From NCBI RefSeq assembly GCF_022179325.1, contig NZ_BPQQ01000058.1, forward strand, positions 1-64,000: DNA of 64,000 nucleotides. The letters run 5' to 3'. Under the pieces are notes generated by a model, which saw only the letters and a list, made by a program, of their open reading frames with translations, was not told the origin of the DNA and did not search any database. Both the position numbers and the translations under genes were made by a program. Within the stretch, counting starts at the first letter, position 1. The number at the start of each line of letters is the position of its first letter. Origin of the DNA: Methylobacterium isbiliense. Lineage in GTDB: Bacteria > Pseudomonadota > Alphaproteobacteria > Rhizobiales > Beijerinckiaceae. Below are positions 54,500 through 62,722 of the stretch, one piece after another.

Positions 54500-55003
54500 A
54501 TGAGCGACGGCTATCCGTCGATGACGGCCCTGCTGGGCCTCCTCGCGCTCGCGGGGTATCAGAACCGGGACAAGCTCGCGGAGCTGCTCGGCGGCGGGCC
54601 GCAGGCCGCTCCGCCGCAGCCGGCGGGGTCTGCCGCGCAGGGCGGCTTCGGCGGCCCGGGGGGCGCGAGCGGCCCGGCCGGGGGATTGGGCGGCTTCCTC
54701 AGCCAGCTCGGCGGCGCCGTGGGCGGCGGCGGGGCAGGGCGCTTCCTGCACGACGGCCTCGGCGAGATGCTGGAGCGCTTCCAGCAGAGCGGGCACGGCC
54801 CGGTGGCGCAGTCCTGGGTGAGCCAGGGCCCCAACCAGGAGATCGCCCCGCAGCAGCTCGAACAGGCGATCGGCCCCGACGTGCTTGCCGCGCTGGCCCA
54901 GCGCACCGGCCTGTCGCGGCAGGAGCTGCTGGCCCGGCTCTCGCGCGAACTGCCGACGGCCGTGGACCGCTACACGCCGGACGGCCGGGTGCAGGCCTAC
55001 TGA
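54500..55003 (+). CDS. YidB family protein (DUF937)
   Basis: This 167-residue protein has the DUF937/YidB C-terminal block: GPVAQSWVSQGPNQEIAPQQLEQAIGPDVLAALAQRTGLSRQELLARLSRELPTAVDRYTPDG, preceded by a glycine-rich flexible middle (residues 38-90). Function unknown. The ATG at 54500 has GGGAGG about 5 bases upstream, so the GTG two codons earlier is not used. It is about 70 bp after the glycine-zipper gene. Confidence 0.85.
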   Translation: MSDGYPSMTALLGLLALAGYQNRDKLAELLGGGPQAAPPQPAGSAAQGGFGGPGGASGPAGGLGGFLSQLGGAVGGGGAGRFLHDGLGEMLERFQQSGHGPVAQSWVSQGPNQEIAPQQLEQAIGPDVLAALAQRTGLSRQELLARLSRELPTAVDRYTPDGRVQAY

Positions 55004-55148
55004 GCCGGACCGGGAGCGGCGGGCGCCGGAGGCGGGGACCGCCGCGGGATCGTTAACCCGACCTTAATGGCTTGCCGCGCTCGTTCGTCGGGAGCGCGGC
55101 CAATTCCGGCCGCCGATTCCGGGGCTGTCCCTCCGGCGGAACGGACGC

Positions 55149-57644
55149 ATGCTGGATTCCTGGCCGGACTCCTGGCGGATCCCACTGAGGCTCGCGAACG
55201 CCGCGCAGCTGGGCGGCGTCGCCGCTGCGGCCTTCGGGCTCGCGTGGTTCGGCCTCGCGGTGTCCGCCGGTCCCGACCCGGAGGCGGGTGCCCGCCGCGC
55301 CGCGCACGGGCTCGCGCGCGCCTACGCGGCGGCGATCGACCAGGACCTGAACCGCATCGAGGCCGATGCCCGCACCCTGGCGCTGCTGCTGGGACCGGCG
55401 CGGCCGGGCCGCGCCGAGATCGATGCCGCCGCCCTGCTGCGGGACTGGATCCGCCTCAAGCCCGGCTACCGGGACGCGGTGCTGTTCTCGGCCGACGGGG
55501 CCGTCACGGCGGCGAGCGACCCGCGCCGCCGCCCGGCGAGCCTGCGCCCGCAGGCGGCGCTGCTGCGCGCGCGGAACGTGCAGGTGGCGGTCATGTCGGG
55601 CCAGGACGCGGGTCAGGACCCGGGCCTCGCGGAGCGGCCGTTCGACCTCCTCGTCACATTCGGGACGCCGGGGCAGTCGGACGGCCTCGCGCTCGGCATC
55701 GGCCCGGCCTTCTTCGACGAGATCGCGGAGCGCGTGCGCCGCGCCTCCGAGGCCGCGGGCGAGGGCGCGGCCTTCTCGGTCCGGGGTGCCGACGGCCGGC
55801 TGCTGGCGGGCGCGGCGATCCCCGAGGGGGAGGGGGCGTCGAGCCTCGTCCGCCCCGCCGGCCCTCTCGCGAGCCCGGGCTGGACCGTCACGGCCCGCGT
55901 CGCCGCCGACCGGCTCGCCCCCGGCGCCCTGCCGCCCCGGCCCGGCCCGCCCGCGGCCGCGCTCGGCCTCGCCCTGGTGCTCGCGGCGGCGGGCCTCGGC
56001 TACGCGCTCGCCCACCGGATCGCGCGGCGCCTGACGCAGCTCGCCGCCGCGCCCGCGGGCCTGCCCGACGGCGCGGCCGGCTCGCGCATCCGGGAATGCG
56101 ACGACCTCGTGCGCGCGGTCCTCGACCGGACCCGCAGCACGGCCTGCCGGCTCGCCGGCGCCGAGACGGGGCTCGACCGCGTCCAGGACCGCCTGCACGC
56201 CTTCGCGGCGATGTCGGGCTGGACCTGCTGGGAGATCGACCCGGCCGCGCAGCGGGTGGTGTGGGCGGATCGCGCCCCGGCCGGGCCGGGCCGGGGCGAT
56301 CTGACGGCCGATCTCGCGGCGCTGCGGGCCAGGATCGAACCGGAGGACGGGGCGCTCCTCGATGGCGCCGTCGCGGCGGCACCGGCCGACGGCCTGCAGG
56401 ACGTCGTCCTGCGCGTCCGCGCCACGCCCGCCGAGCCCGCGCACCGCATCCTGGTGCGCGTGCTGGGCAGCCCCGCGCCCCGCGAGGGCGCACGGCGCCT
56501 TCACGTCCTCAGCCGGGCGCTGCCGGTGCCGGAGGAGGCGCCCGCCCGGCCGCCGGCCGAGCGGCGGCGCAACCACGTCCTGCGCCGCGTCACGGACGGC
56601 ATCGTCCACGACGTCAACGACGTCCTCACGGTGATCCTGGCCAGCCTCGGCACGCTCAAGCGGCGCCACCCGCTCGACGGCGAGCAGGCGCGCTACGTCG
56701 AGACGGCGCTCGCCGGCGCCCTGCGCGGCCGCGCCCTGACCCGCAGCATGCTGGCCTTCGTGCGCAACCCGGACGAGCCCGCCGCCCCGGAGGAGGGTGA
56801 TGCCTCCAACGAACCGCCGGATTGCGAGCTGCCGGCCGTGGTCGCCTCGTTCGTCCCGTTCCTGCAGGCGAACGTGCTGCACGGCACGCCGGTGATCGAC
56901 CGCGTGCCCGCGCGGCTGCCGCGGCTCGCCTGCAGCGAGCGGATCCTCGAAATGGTGCTGCTCAACATCGCCCTGCACTTCCGGGATCTCGGGCTCCAGG
57001 GCTTCGCGATCGCGGCGGCCGAGCAGCAGGCCGAGGGCGGGGAGGGGCTCGGCCTCGCGCCGGGGCTCTACGTGCGGCTGCTGATCGCCAGCGGCCGGCC
57101 GGTGCCCGGCGCCGTGCCCCCTGCGCGGGCGCCCACCACCCTGGCCACGGCCGGCGCGCTCGTGGCCCGCCTGCGCGGCGGCTGGCGCCTGCGCGACGAC
57201 GGCAGCCGCGAGGGCGCCTTCCTGGCGGAGATCTGGCTGCCGGCCCTCGCGGGCACCGCCGACGCCGCGCCGGCCCTGGAGCGCGCGGGCCTGCGCGTCC
57301 TGCTCGTCGAGGCCGACAGCCTCGTGCGGGGAAGCGTCGCGGCGGCCCTGGCCGCCCTCGGGCACGACGTCGCCCAGGCGGCCTCCGCCGAGCACGCCCT
57401 GCGGCTCCTCGACGAGCGGGCGGATTACGACGCCATGATCGTCGACCAGGCGATGCCGGTGATGGGCGGCCTGCAGCTCGCCGCCGCGGTGGTCCAGCGC
57501 CACCCCCGGATCCGGATCGTCCTGGCGAGCCCGCGCGGCCAGCGGCCCGCCCAGGCGCGCCCCTTCCTGCACCTCGAGAAGCCGTTTCGCCCGGAGGATC
57601 TCGCCGCCATCCTGGGCCAGGCCGATGCCCGCGTGGCGGCCTGA
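55149..57644 (+). CDS. Hybrid histidine kinase with degenerate ATP-binding domain and C-terminal receiver
   Basis: This is an 831-residue membrane-bound sensor. Two transmembrane helices (about residues 20-40 and 275-295) flank a periplasmic sensor region. A PAS-like part follows (about 350-450). The phosphorylation helix is GIVHDVNDVLTVILASLG (His487). In the ATPase part the N-box reads LLNIALHFRDLG, with His610 where Asn is expected. The DxGxG and GLGL boxes are absent, leaving a short VARLRGGWRLRDDGSREGAFLAEIWLP end. The receiver (714-825) is normal: LLVEADSLV, the phospho-acceptor in MIVDQAMP (Asp766) and HLEKPF. It may be phosphorylated by another kinase instead of itself. ATG at 55149; no partner gene adjoins. 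Confidence 0.82.
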   Translation: MLDSWPDSWRIPLRLANAAQLGGVAAAAFGLAWFGLAVSAGPDPEAGARRAAHGLARAYAAAIDQDLNRIEADARTLALLLGPARPGRAEIDAAALLRDWIRLKPGYRDAVLFSADGAVTAASDPRRRPASLRPQAALLRARNVQVAVMSGQDAGQDPGLAERPFDLLVTFGTPGQSDGLALGIGPAFFDEIAERVRRASEAAGEGAAFSVRGADGRLLAGAAIPEGEGASSLVRPAGPLASPGWTVTARVAADRLAPGALPPRPGPPAAALGLALVLAAAGLGYALAHRIARRLTQLAAAPAGLPDGAAGSRIRECDDLVRAVLDRTRSTACRLAGAETGLDRVQDRLHAFAAMSGWTCWEIDPAAQRVVWADRAPAGPGRGDLTADLAALRARIEPEDGALLDGAVAAAPADGLQDVVLRVRATPAEPAHRILVRVLGSPAPREGARRLHVLSRALPVPEEAPARPPAERRRNHVLRRVTDGIVHDVNDVLTVILASLGTLKRRHPLDGEQARYVETALAGALRGRALTRSMLAFVRNPDEPAAPEEGDASNEPPDCELPAVVASFVPFLQANVLHGTPVIDRVPARLPRLACSERILEMVLLNIALHFRDLGLQGFAIAAAEQQAEGGEGLGLAPGLYVRLLIASGRPVPGAVPPARAPTTLATAGALVARLRGGWRLRDDGSREGAFLAEIWLPALAGTADAAPALERAGLRVLLVEADSLVRGSVAAALAALGHDVAQAASAEHALRLLDERADYDAMIVDQAMPVMGGLQLAAAVVQRHPRIRIVLASPRGQRPAQARPFLHLEKPFRPEDLAAILGQADARVAA

Positions 57645-57677
57645 CGGCCGCATGGCCTGACGGCCGCATGGCCTGAT
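57638..57677. repeat. 16-bp tandem repeat overlapping the kinase stop codon
   Basis: GGCCTGACGGCCGCAT is present at 57638-57653 and 57654-57669, then partly again. The first copy includes the TGA stop at 57642-57644, and each further copy brings another GGCC-TGA. Such a short duplication may come from slippage. The remaining gap to 57792 has no gene. Confidence 0.8.
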
Positions 57678-57791
57678 GGGCTGCGGTTGGCCTGGCGTCC
57701 TCGGTGGCCTTGGGTCCGAACCCGATCAGCTCGCCCGTGGGACGAGGTGCCGAGGGTGGAGAGCCGACACCCGTGCGCTGATCGCGCGGCG

Positions 57792-58703
57792 TCAGATCGT
57801 CACCTCGCGCTCCAGCAGGTTCGTCGCTCGGTCGAGGGCGCGCGGCCAGAGTCCGTCTGCGAGCGTGCAGAACTCCGCCAGGAACAGGAGGGCGCGGATT
57901 TCGGCGAGCTTGACGTAGTGCGGCAGGGCGCGCCGCTCGGCCTCGGACAGGGCGCGCCCCGTCTCGTAACCCGCCAGCAGCGCCGCGATCAGCGTCCCGG
58001 CGCGCGGCTGCTTCCGAACGACGAGGTGCCACGCTGCGGTTCCGATGTCGAGCAGGTAGGGGCCGTGGCCGCAATCATCGAAGTCGAGAAAGCCGACCGT
58101 GCCGCCTTGGACGACAGCGTTGGCCGACCAAGCGTCCCCGTGGCAGTTTCCCGACGGCAGGTCGTGCGGTGCCGGATCGCCGAAGAGTTCCGTGCGGGAC
58201 CGGTCGATCGCGCGCCGAGCGGCCTCGCTGCCGGAAACACGCATCAGCGCCGCGCAGGCGCGCAGGCAGAGCGCCTCCGGGTCGAGAGGCCGCACCGCGC
58301 CGCCGTCGATCCCCGCAAGCGCGCCATGCAGCTTCGCCAGGGCTGCCCCGAACAGCTCCATGTCGTCGGGATCGTCGGTGACCGGCCGACCCTCCAGGGA
58401 CTGGAACAAGCAGGCCACGCGGTCCACGCCGCCGAACGCAACCTGCGCGCAATCCGCCCCCTGGACGGTGCGGATCGGTCGCGCCACGTCGATGCCCGGC
58501 GGTGGCCGGACCTCGCGCAGCAAGCGCAACTCGAACGCGATCTCGGCGGCGGATCGACCGACAGGCCGATAAAGACGCAAGTAGTAGAGGTCGCCGCCGG
58601 CGGCGAGACGGTAGGTCCGGTTGACGCCGGGGACGACCAACGCGCAGCTGGCGAACGCGCGCCCGTAGCACCGGGAGAGGGCGTGCAGGTCGATGTCGCT
58701 CAT
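57792..58703 (-). CDS. Phosphotransferase of the APH / choline-kinase fold
   Basis: This is a 303-residue protein-kinase-like small-molecule phosphotransferase. The catalytic loop is SGNCHGDAWSANAVV (His-Gly-Asp...Asn) and the metal-binding GFLDFDDCGHGPYLLDIG follows. YRLAAGGDLYYLRLYRP at about residue 30 carries the start of the ATP-binding lobe. Relatives phosphorylate homoserine, choline or aminoglycosides; the substrate cannot be told here. ATG at 58703. It is convergent with the histidine kinase gene and divergent from bcsS. Confidence 0.85.
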   Translation of the reverse strand: MSDIDLHALSRCYGRAFASCALVVPGVNRTYRLAAGGDLYYLRLYRPVGRSAAEIAFELRLLREVRPPPGIDVARPIRTVQGADCAQVAFGGVDRVACLFQSLEGRPVTDDPDDMELFGAALAKLHGALAGIDGGAVRPLDPEALCLRACAALMRVSGSEAARRAIDRSRTELFGDPAPHDLPSGNCHGDAWSANAVVQGGTVGFLDFDDCGHGPYLLDIGTAAWHLVVRKQPRAGTLIAALLAGYETGRALSEAERRALPHYVKLAEIRALLFLAEFCTLADGLWPRALDRATNLLEREVTI

Positions 58704-59055
58704 CGGCGCGGCTTACCACGCCCGCCCTGGTGCGGGGAGCATCGCCCGCTTCCGCACCGGGCCGGACACCGACGCTCGCACGGTCAGGCTCATGGCGTCG
58801 TGCCGACGCGGATACCCGGATCACCGCCGAGCCACCGGGCGCGCCGGGGCTGTGCGCAATCGGCACATATTTCCTATCGATCCCGGACGCATCGCGAGAT
58901 TCATCCCGACCCGGAATCGTATCGCGCCCGGTCATTGGTCCATCTCGGTGACCGGATATCTCGACCTCGCATTTTTCAGTTGCGGCTGAGGGCTTGTTAA
59001 CCTTCGGAACCGATAAATCCGTGCATCGGCAACCGAGTTTGTGGAGGCCGCGGCC
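58704..59055. promoter_or_regulatory. Divergent region between phosphotransferase and bcsS
   Basis: About 340 bp contain no convincing frame. The part nearest bcsS (58,960-59,030) is A+T-richer (CATTTTTCAGTTG, TTGTTAACC) and is the likely promoter of the cellulose cluster. I see no clear hairpin. Confidence 0.35.
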
Positions 59056-59859
59056 TTGCGGACATTCACCGGACATCGGGCCAGGCGGCTCTCGACGCTC
59101 CTGCGGGCCTCCCTCGCGGTCCTGCCGATCCTGGCGGCCCCGGCCGTGGCCGCCGACCCGCCCGTCGGCGGCACCGCGCCGGATTGGTACACCGGCGCCG
59201 AGCAGCAGCAGGTGGACGACAGCTGGGCGGTCGCCGTGGACGGCTCGACCAGCGTCACCTCGAACAGCTCCGCCTTCGGATCGATCACCGTCACGGCGGC
59301 GCCCCTCGGGCCGGGGACGCAGAGCGGCGCGCGCATCCGGGTCGAGGGGCTCGCCGGCACCTATTCGTATCCGGGGCAGGCGGTCGCCACCCGGGTGACC
59401 GGCTACCAGCAGGAAGGCTCGCTGCTCGCCGGCTACGAGTGGATCTGGCGCGACGCCGCGCTTGCGGGCTTCATCGGCTTCAACGTCCGCAGCAACCAGC
59501 TCTCGGTCCCGGATCCGGGCAACCCGGTGGTGGGCACCGGCGTCGGCCTCAAGGTCGCGGCGAATTTTTACGCGACGCCCACCGACCGCACCATGGTGTC
59601 GGCCTACGGAAGCTATTCGACGAAGTTCAACGCCTACTATTCCCGCTTCCGCGTCGGCTACATGGTGGCGGACGGCGCCTATATCGGCCCCGAGGTGCTC
59701 TTCCTCGGCGACGACTTCTTCCGCCAGTACCGCATCGGCGCTCATCTGACGGGCATCAGCTTCGGGCCGGTCCGGATGTCGGTCGGGGCCGGCTACGTCA
59801 ACGACCGCGTGCAGAAGTCGGGCTACTACACGAGCGTCGAGGCGCGCGCGACCTTCTGA
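59056..59859 (+). CDS. bcsS: Cellulose biosynthesis protein BcsS
   Basis: This is a 267-residue exported protein with a signal peptide ending AAPAVAA-DPP. BcsS-like features are the DWYTGAEQQQVDDSWAVAVDGS start of the mature part, YEWIWRDAALAGFIGFNVRSNQLS, and a regular run of alternating aromatic/glycine strands to the end (ISFGPVRMSVGAGYVNDRV, EARATF). This strand pattern and C-terminal Phe suggest an outer-membrane beta-barrel. The role in cellulose secretion is inferred from genetic linkage to bcsAB. The TTG at 59056 has GGAGG 8 bases upstream; a GTG at 59041 with no binding site is the alternative. Confidence 0.82.
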   Translation: MRTFTGHRARRLSTLLRASLAVLPILAAPAVAADPPVGGTAPDWYTGAEQQQVDDSWAVAVDGSTSVTSNSSAFGSITVTAAPLGPGTQSGARIRVEGLAGTYSYPGQAVATRVTGYQQEGSLLAGYEWIWRDAALAGFIGFNVRSNQLSVPDPGNPVVGTGVGLKVAANFYATPTDRTMVSAYGSYSTKFNAYYSRFRVGYMVADGAYIGPEVLFLGDDFFRQYRIGAHLTGISFGPVRMSVGAGYVNDRVQKSGYYTSVEARATF

Positions 59860-60285
59860 CCGGGACGGGCGACGCCCGGCCGTTGCGGCGGCGGGGCAAG
59901 TCCAATCCGTCCGCGCGAGGCGGGATGGGCGGGATCCCGGCCGCGGCGCGCGCCGCTCCAAGTCGTTCGCTCGCCACACGCATGAATTGTGGCCGTCCGC
60001 GCAGGGTCGCCCCGCCCGCGTTCCATTTTCGGTCACTGGGCCGGCCCGCGCAAGCATGTCTGCAATACTTGTTCGTTACCGAGCACGATTTCATGCATAT
60101 TCGCTCCTGACTGAGCGATAGATCGCGGCATCACGCGCGAACGATTTCTCGCCGTCTGCGCTGCGTTCTTGATAAAGCCATGATAATTGCCACAGTTGAG
60201 CGTTCATGCGGAGTTGAGTCAGTCGAGCCTTGCAGCGACGCCGTCGTGCTCTCCGGACGGCGGTCACGAGACGGGAGTGGTGTGG
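59860..60285. promoter_or_regulatory. Intergenic region upstream of bcsA
   Basis: About 425 bp lie between bcsS and bcsA with no supported gene. The segment 60,040-60,215 is A+T-richer than the flanks and includes TTGATAAAGCCATGATAATT near 60,170, which could hold a promoter for bcsAB separate from that of bcsS. Confidence 0.35.
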
Positions 60286-62718
60286 GTGGGGGTCGCGGTA
60301 CGCTGGCTCGCCTGGATGATCACGACGGCGGCAGGGCTTCTCCTCCTCAGCCAGCCGGTCGGCACGCTCAACCAGCTCGCCATGAGCCTCGCCGCCATGG
60401 CGGTGATGATCGGCCTGTGGCTGTTCCTGGACGGCCCGCGGACGCGCTTCGTCTTCCTGGCGATGGGGAGCCTCGTCGTGCTGCGCTACATGCTGTGGCG
60501 CGTCACCAGCACGCTGCCGTCGCCCGGCGACCCGGTGGATTTCGGCTTCGGCCTGCTGCTGCTCGCGGGCGAACTCTACTGCGCCTTCATCCTGTTCCTG
60601 AGCCTGATCATCAACGCCGAGCCGCTGCGGCGGCGCACGCCGCCGCTCGGCCCGGCGCAGGCCCTGCCGCGGGTCGACGTGTTCGTGCCGAGCTACAACG
60701 AGGACGCCTCGATCCTCGCCCTGACCCTGGCGGCGGCCCGGCAGCTGGACTACCCGGCCGACCGGCTCACCGTCTGGCTCCTCGACGACGGCGGCACCGA
60801 CCAGAAGTGCGCCGATCCCGACCCCGAGAAGCGGGCGGCCGCGCAGGCGCGGCGCGCCGACCTCCAGCGCCTCTGCGCCGATCTCGGCGCCCGCTACCTC
60901 ACGCGGCCCACCAACCGGCACGCCAAGGCCGGCAACCTCAACAACGGGCTCGCCCACGCCACCGGCGACCTCGTGGCAGTGTTCGACGCCGACCACGCCC
61001 CGTTCCGGGCCTTCCTGCGCGAGACGGTCGGGTACTTCGCGCAGGATCCGCGCCTCTTCCTGGTCCAGACGCCCCACGCCTTCCTCAACCCGGACCCGAT
61101 CGAGCGCAACCTGCGCACCTTCGCGCGCATGCCCTCCGAGAACGAGATGTTCTATGCCGTGACGCAGTGCGGCCTCGACAAGTGGAACGGCTCGTTCTTC
61201 TGCGGCTCGGCGGCGCTCCTGCGCCGCTCCGCCCTCGACGAGGCCGGGGGCTTCTCCGGCATCACCATCACGGAGGATTGCGAGACCGCCCTGGAGCTGC
61301 ACGCGCGCGGCTGGAACAGCGTCTACGTGGACAAGCCGCTGATCGCCGGCCTGCAGCCCGAGACCCTGGCCGACCTCATCGGCCAGCGCTCGCGCTGGTG
61401 CCAGGGCATGTTCCAGATCCTGCTCCTGAAGAACCCGCTCTGGCAGCGCGGGCTCACGCCGATCCAGCGGCTCGCCTACCTGTCGAGCATGACCTTCTGG
61501 TTCTTCCCCGTGCCGCGACTGATCTTCATGTTCGCGCCGCTGCTGCACATCTTCTTCGATCTCAAGATCTTCGTCGCCAGCATCGAGGAGTCGATCGCCT
61601 ACACGGCCACCTACATCGTCATCAACCTGATGATGCAGAACTACATGTACGGCAAGTTCCGCTGGCCGCTGATCTCCGAACTCTACGAGTACATCCAGGG
61701 CCTGTACCTGTTCAGGGCGATCGTGTCGGTGCTGGTCTCGCCCCGCACGCCGACCTTCAACGTGACGCGCAAGGGCGTGAGCCTCGACCACGACCACCTC
61801 TCGGCAGTGTCGGCGCCGTTCTTCGCGGTCTACGGGCTCCTGCTCGTGGGCGGCGTGGTCGCGGGCTGGCGCTACCTGTTCGAGCCGGGCGTCACCGACC
61901 TGATGCTGGTGGTCGGCCTGTGGAACCTCTTCAACCTCCTCACCGCCGGGGCCGCCCTCGGCGTCTGCGCGGAGCGGCGCCAGAGCGAGAAGGCCCCCTC
62001 GCTGCCGATCGGCCGGCGCGGCGTGCTGGCGCTGGAGGGCCGCGTCCTCGATGTCGGCATCGAGCGCGTGTCGGCGGAGGGCTGCACGATCCGCCTCGCG
62101 GCCGGGCTGCTCGCCCCGGGGGCCGGGCACCGCCCGATGGCGGGCGAGCTCACCGTCGAGCCGGTGGAGGGCGCGCGGCCCGGCGGGAGCCTGCCGGTCA
62201 CCCTGGTGCAGGTGGCCCGCTCGCGCGAGGATGCCGTGTGCCGCCTCGCCTTCGGGGCGCTGCGCAGCCGGGACTACCCGGCGCTCGCCGGCCTGATGTA
62301 CGGCGACAGCGACGCGATGCGGCGCTTCCAGCTCCGGCGGCGGCGGCACAAGGACCTGCTGTCCGGCCTGCTGCACTTCGCGTGGTGGGGCCTCGTCGAG
62401 CCCCTGCGGGCGGTCCGCACCCTGTTCCTGCCGGAGCCGGCGCCCCTCCTCGACGCCTCCGCCCAGAGCGCGGCGGTCCCGGCCGAGACCGCCTGGGCCG
62501 AGACCGCGCTGCCGCTCTCGGCACCGGCCGCGGCGCGGGTGCGGCCCGGGAACGGCGCCGCCCGCGGCGAGCCGGCGGCGAGCGATCCGGTTCGCCGGGA
62601 GACGGAGGCGGGCCGGGACCGCGTCGAGCCGGAGGAGGGCGACTGGGTCCGCCTGATGGTGGAGTTCGAGAACGACCGCCTCCTGTCGGGCGAGCGCCGC
62701 CACGCGGGCACGGCCTGA
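60286..62718 (+). CDS. bcsA: Cellulose synthase catalytic subunit BcsA (UDP-forming)
   Basis: This 810-residue inner-membrane GT2 polymerase makes beta-1,4-glucan from UDP-glucose and threads it through its own membrane channel. Family motifs are complete: LLDDGG (Asp167, Asp168), FDADHAP (Asp234, Asp236), TITED (catalytic Asp331) and QRSRW (Gln367, Arg370, Trp371). Transmembrane segments lie at the N-terminus and between about 400 and 560. In the PilZ region the expected RxxxR reads RQSEK (565-569), and the (D/N)xSxxG reads RVSAEG (594-599), so c-di-GMP control may be altered. The C-terminal 100 residues are low-complexity. The GTG at 60286 follows GGGAG by 8 bases. bcsB starts 4 bp after it. 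Confidence 0.94.
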   Translation: MGVAVRWLAWMITTAAGLLLLSQPVGTLNQLAMSLAAMAVMIGLWLFLDGPRTRFVFLAMGSLVVLRYMLWRVTSTLPSPGDPVDFGFGLLLLAGELYCAFILFLSLIINAEPLRRRTPPLGPAQALPRVDVFVPSYNEDASILALTLAAARQLDYPADRLTVWLLDDGGTDQKCADPDPEKRAAAQARRADLQRLCADLGARYLTRPTNRHAKAGNLNNGLAHATGDLVAVFDADHAPFRAFLRETVGYFAQDPRLFLVQTPHAFLNPDPIERNLRTFARMPSENEMFYAVTQCGLDKWNGSFFCGSAALLRRSALDEAGGFSGITITEDCETALELHARGWNSVYVDKPLIAGLQPETLADLIGQRSRWCQGMFQILLLKNPLWQRGLTPIQRLAYLSSMTFWFFPVPRLIFMFAPLLHIFFDLKIFVASIEESIAYTATYIVINLMMQNYMYGKFRWPLISELYEYIQGLYLFRAIVSVLVSPRTPTFNVTRKGVSLDHDHLSAVSAPFFAVYGLLLVGGVVAGWRYLFEPGVTDLMLVVGLWNLFNLLTAGAALGVCAERRQSEKAPSLPIGRRGVLALEGRVLDVGIERVSAEGCTIRLAAGLLAPGAGHRPMAGELTVEPVEGARPGGSLPVTLVQVARSREDAVCRLAFGALRSRDYPALAGLMYGDSDAMRRFQLRRRRHKDLLSGLLHFAWWGLVEPLRAVRTLFLPEPAPLLDASAQSAAVPAETAWAETALPLSAPAAARVRPGNGAARGEPAASDPVRRETEAGRDRVEPEEGDWVRLMVEFENDRLLSGERRHAGTA

Positions 62719-62722
62719 CCGC

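Noticed and set aside
55053-57653. An 866-codon minus-strand frame opposite the hybrid histidine kinase
   Set aside because: Antisense shadow of high-GC coding DNA with no recognisable domain.
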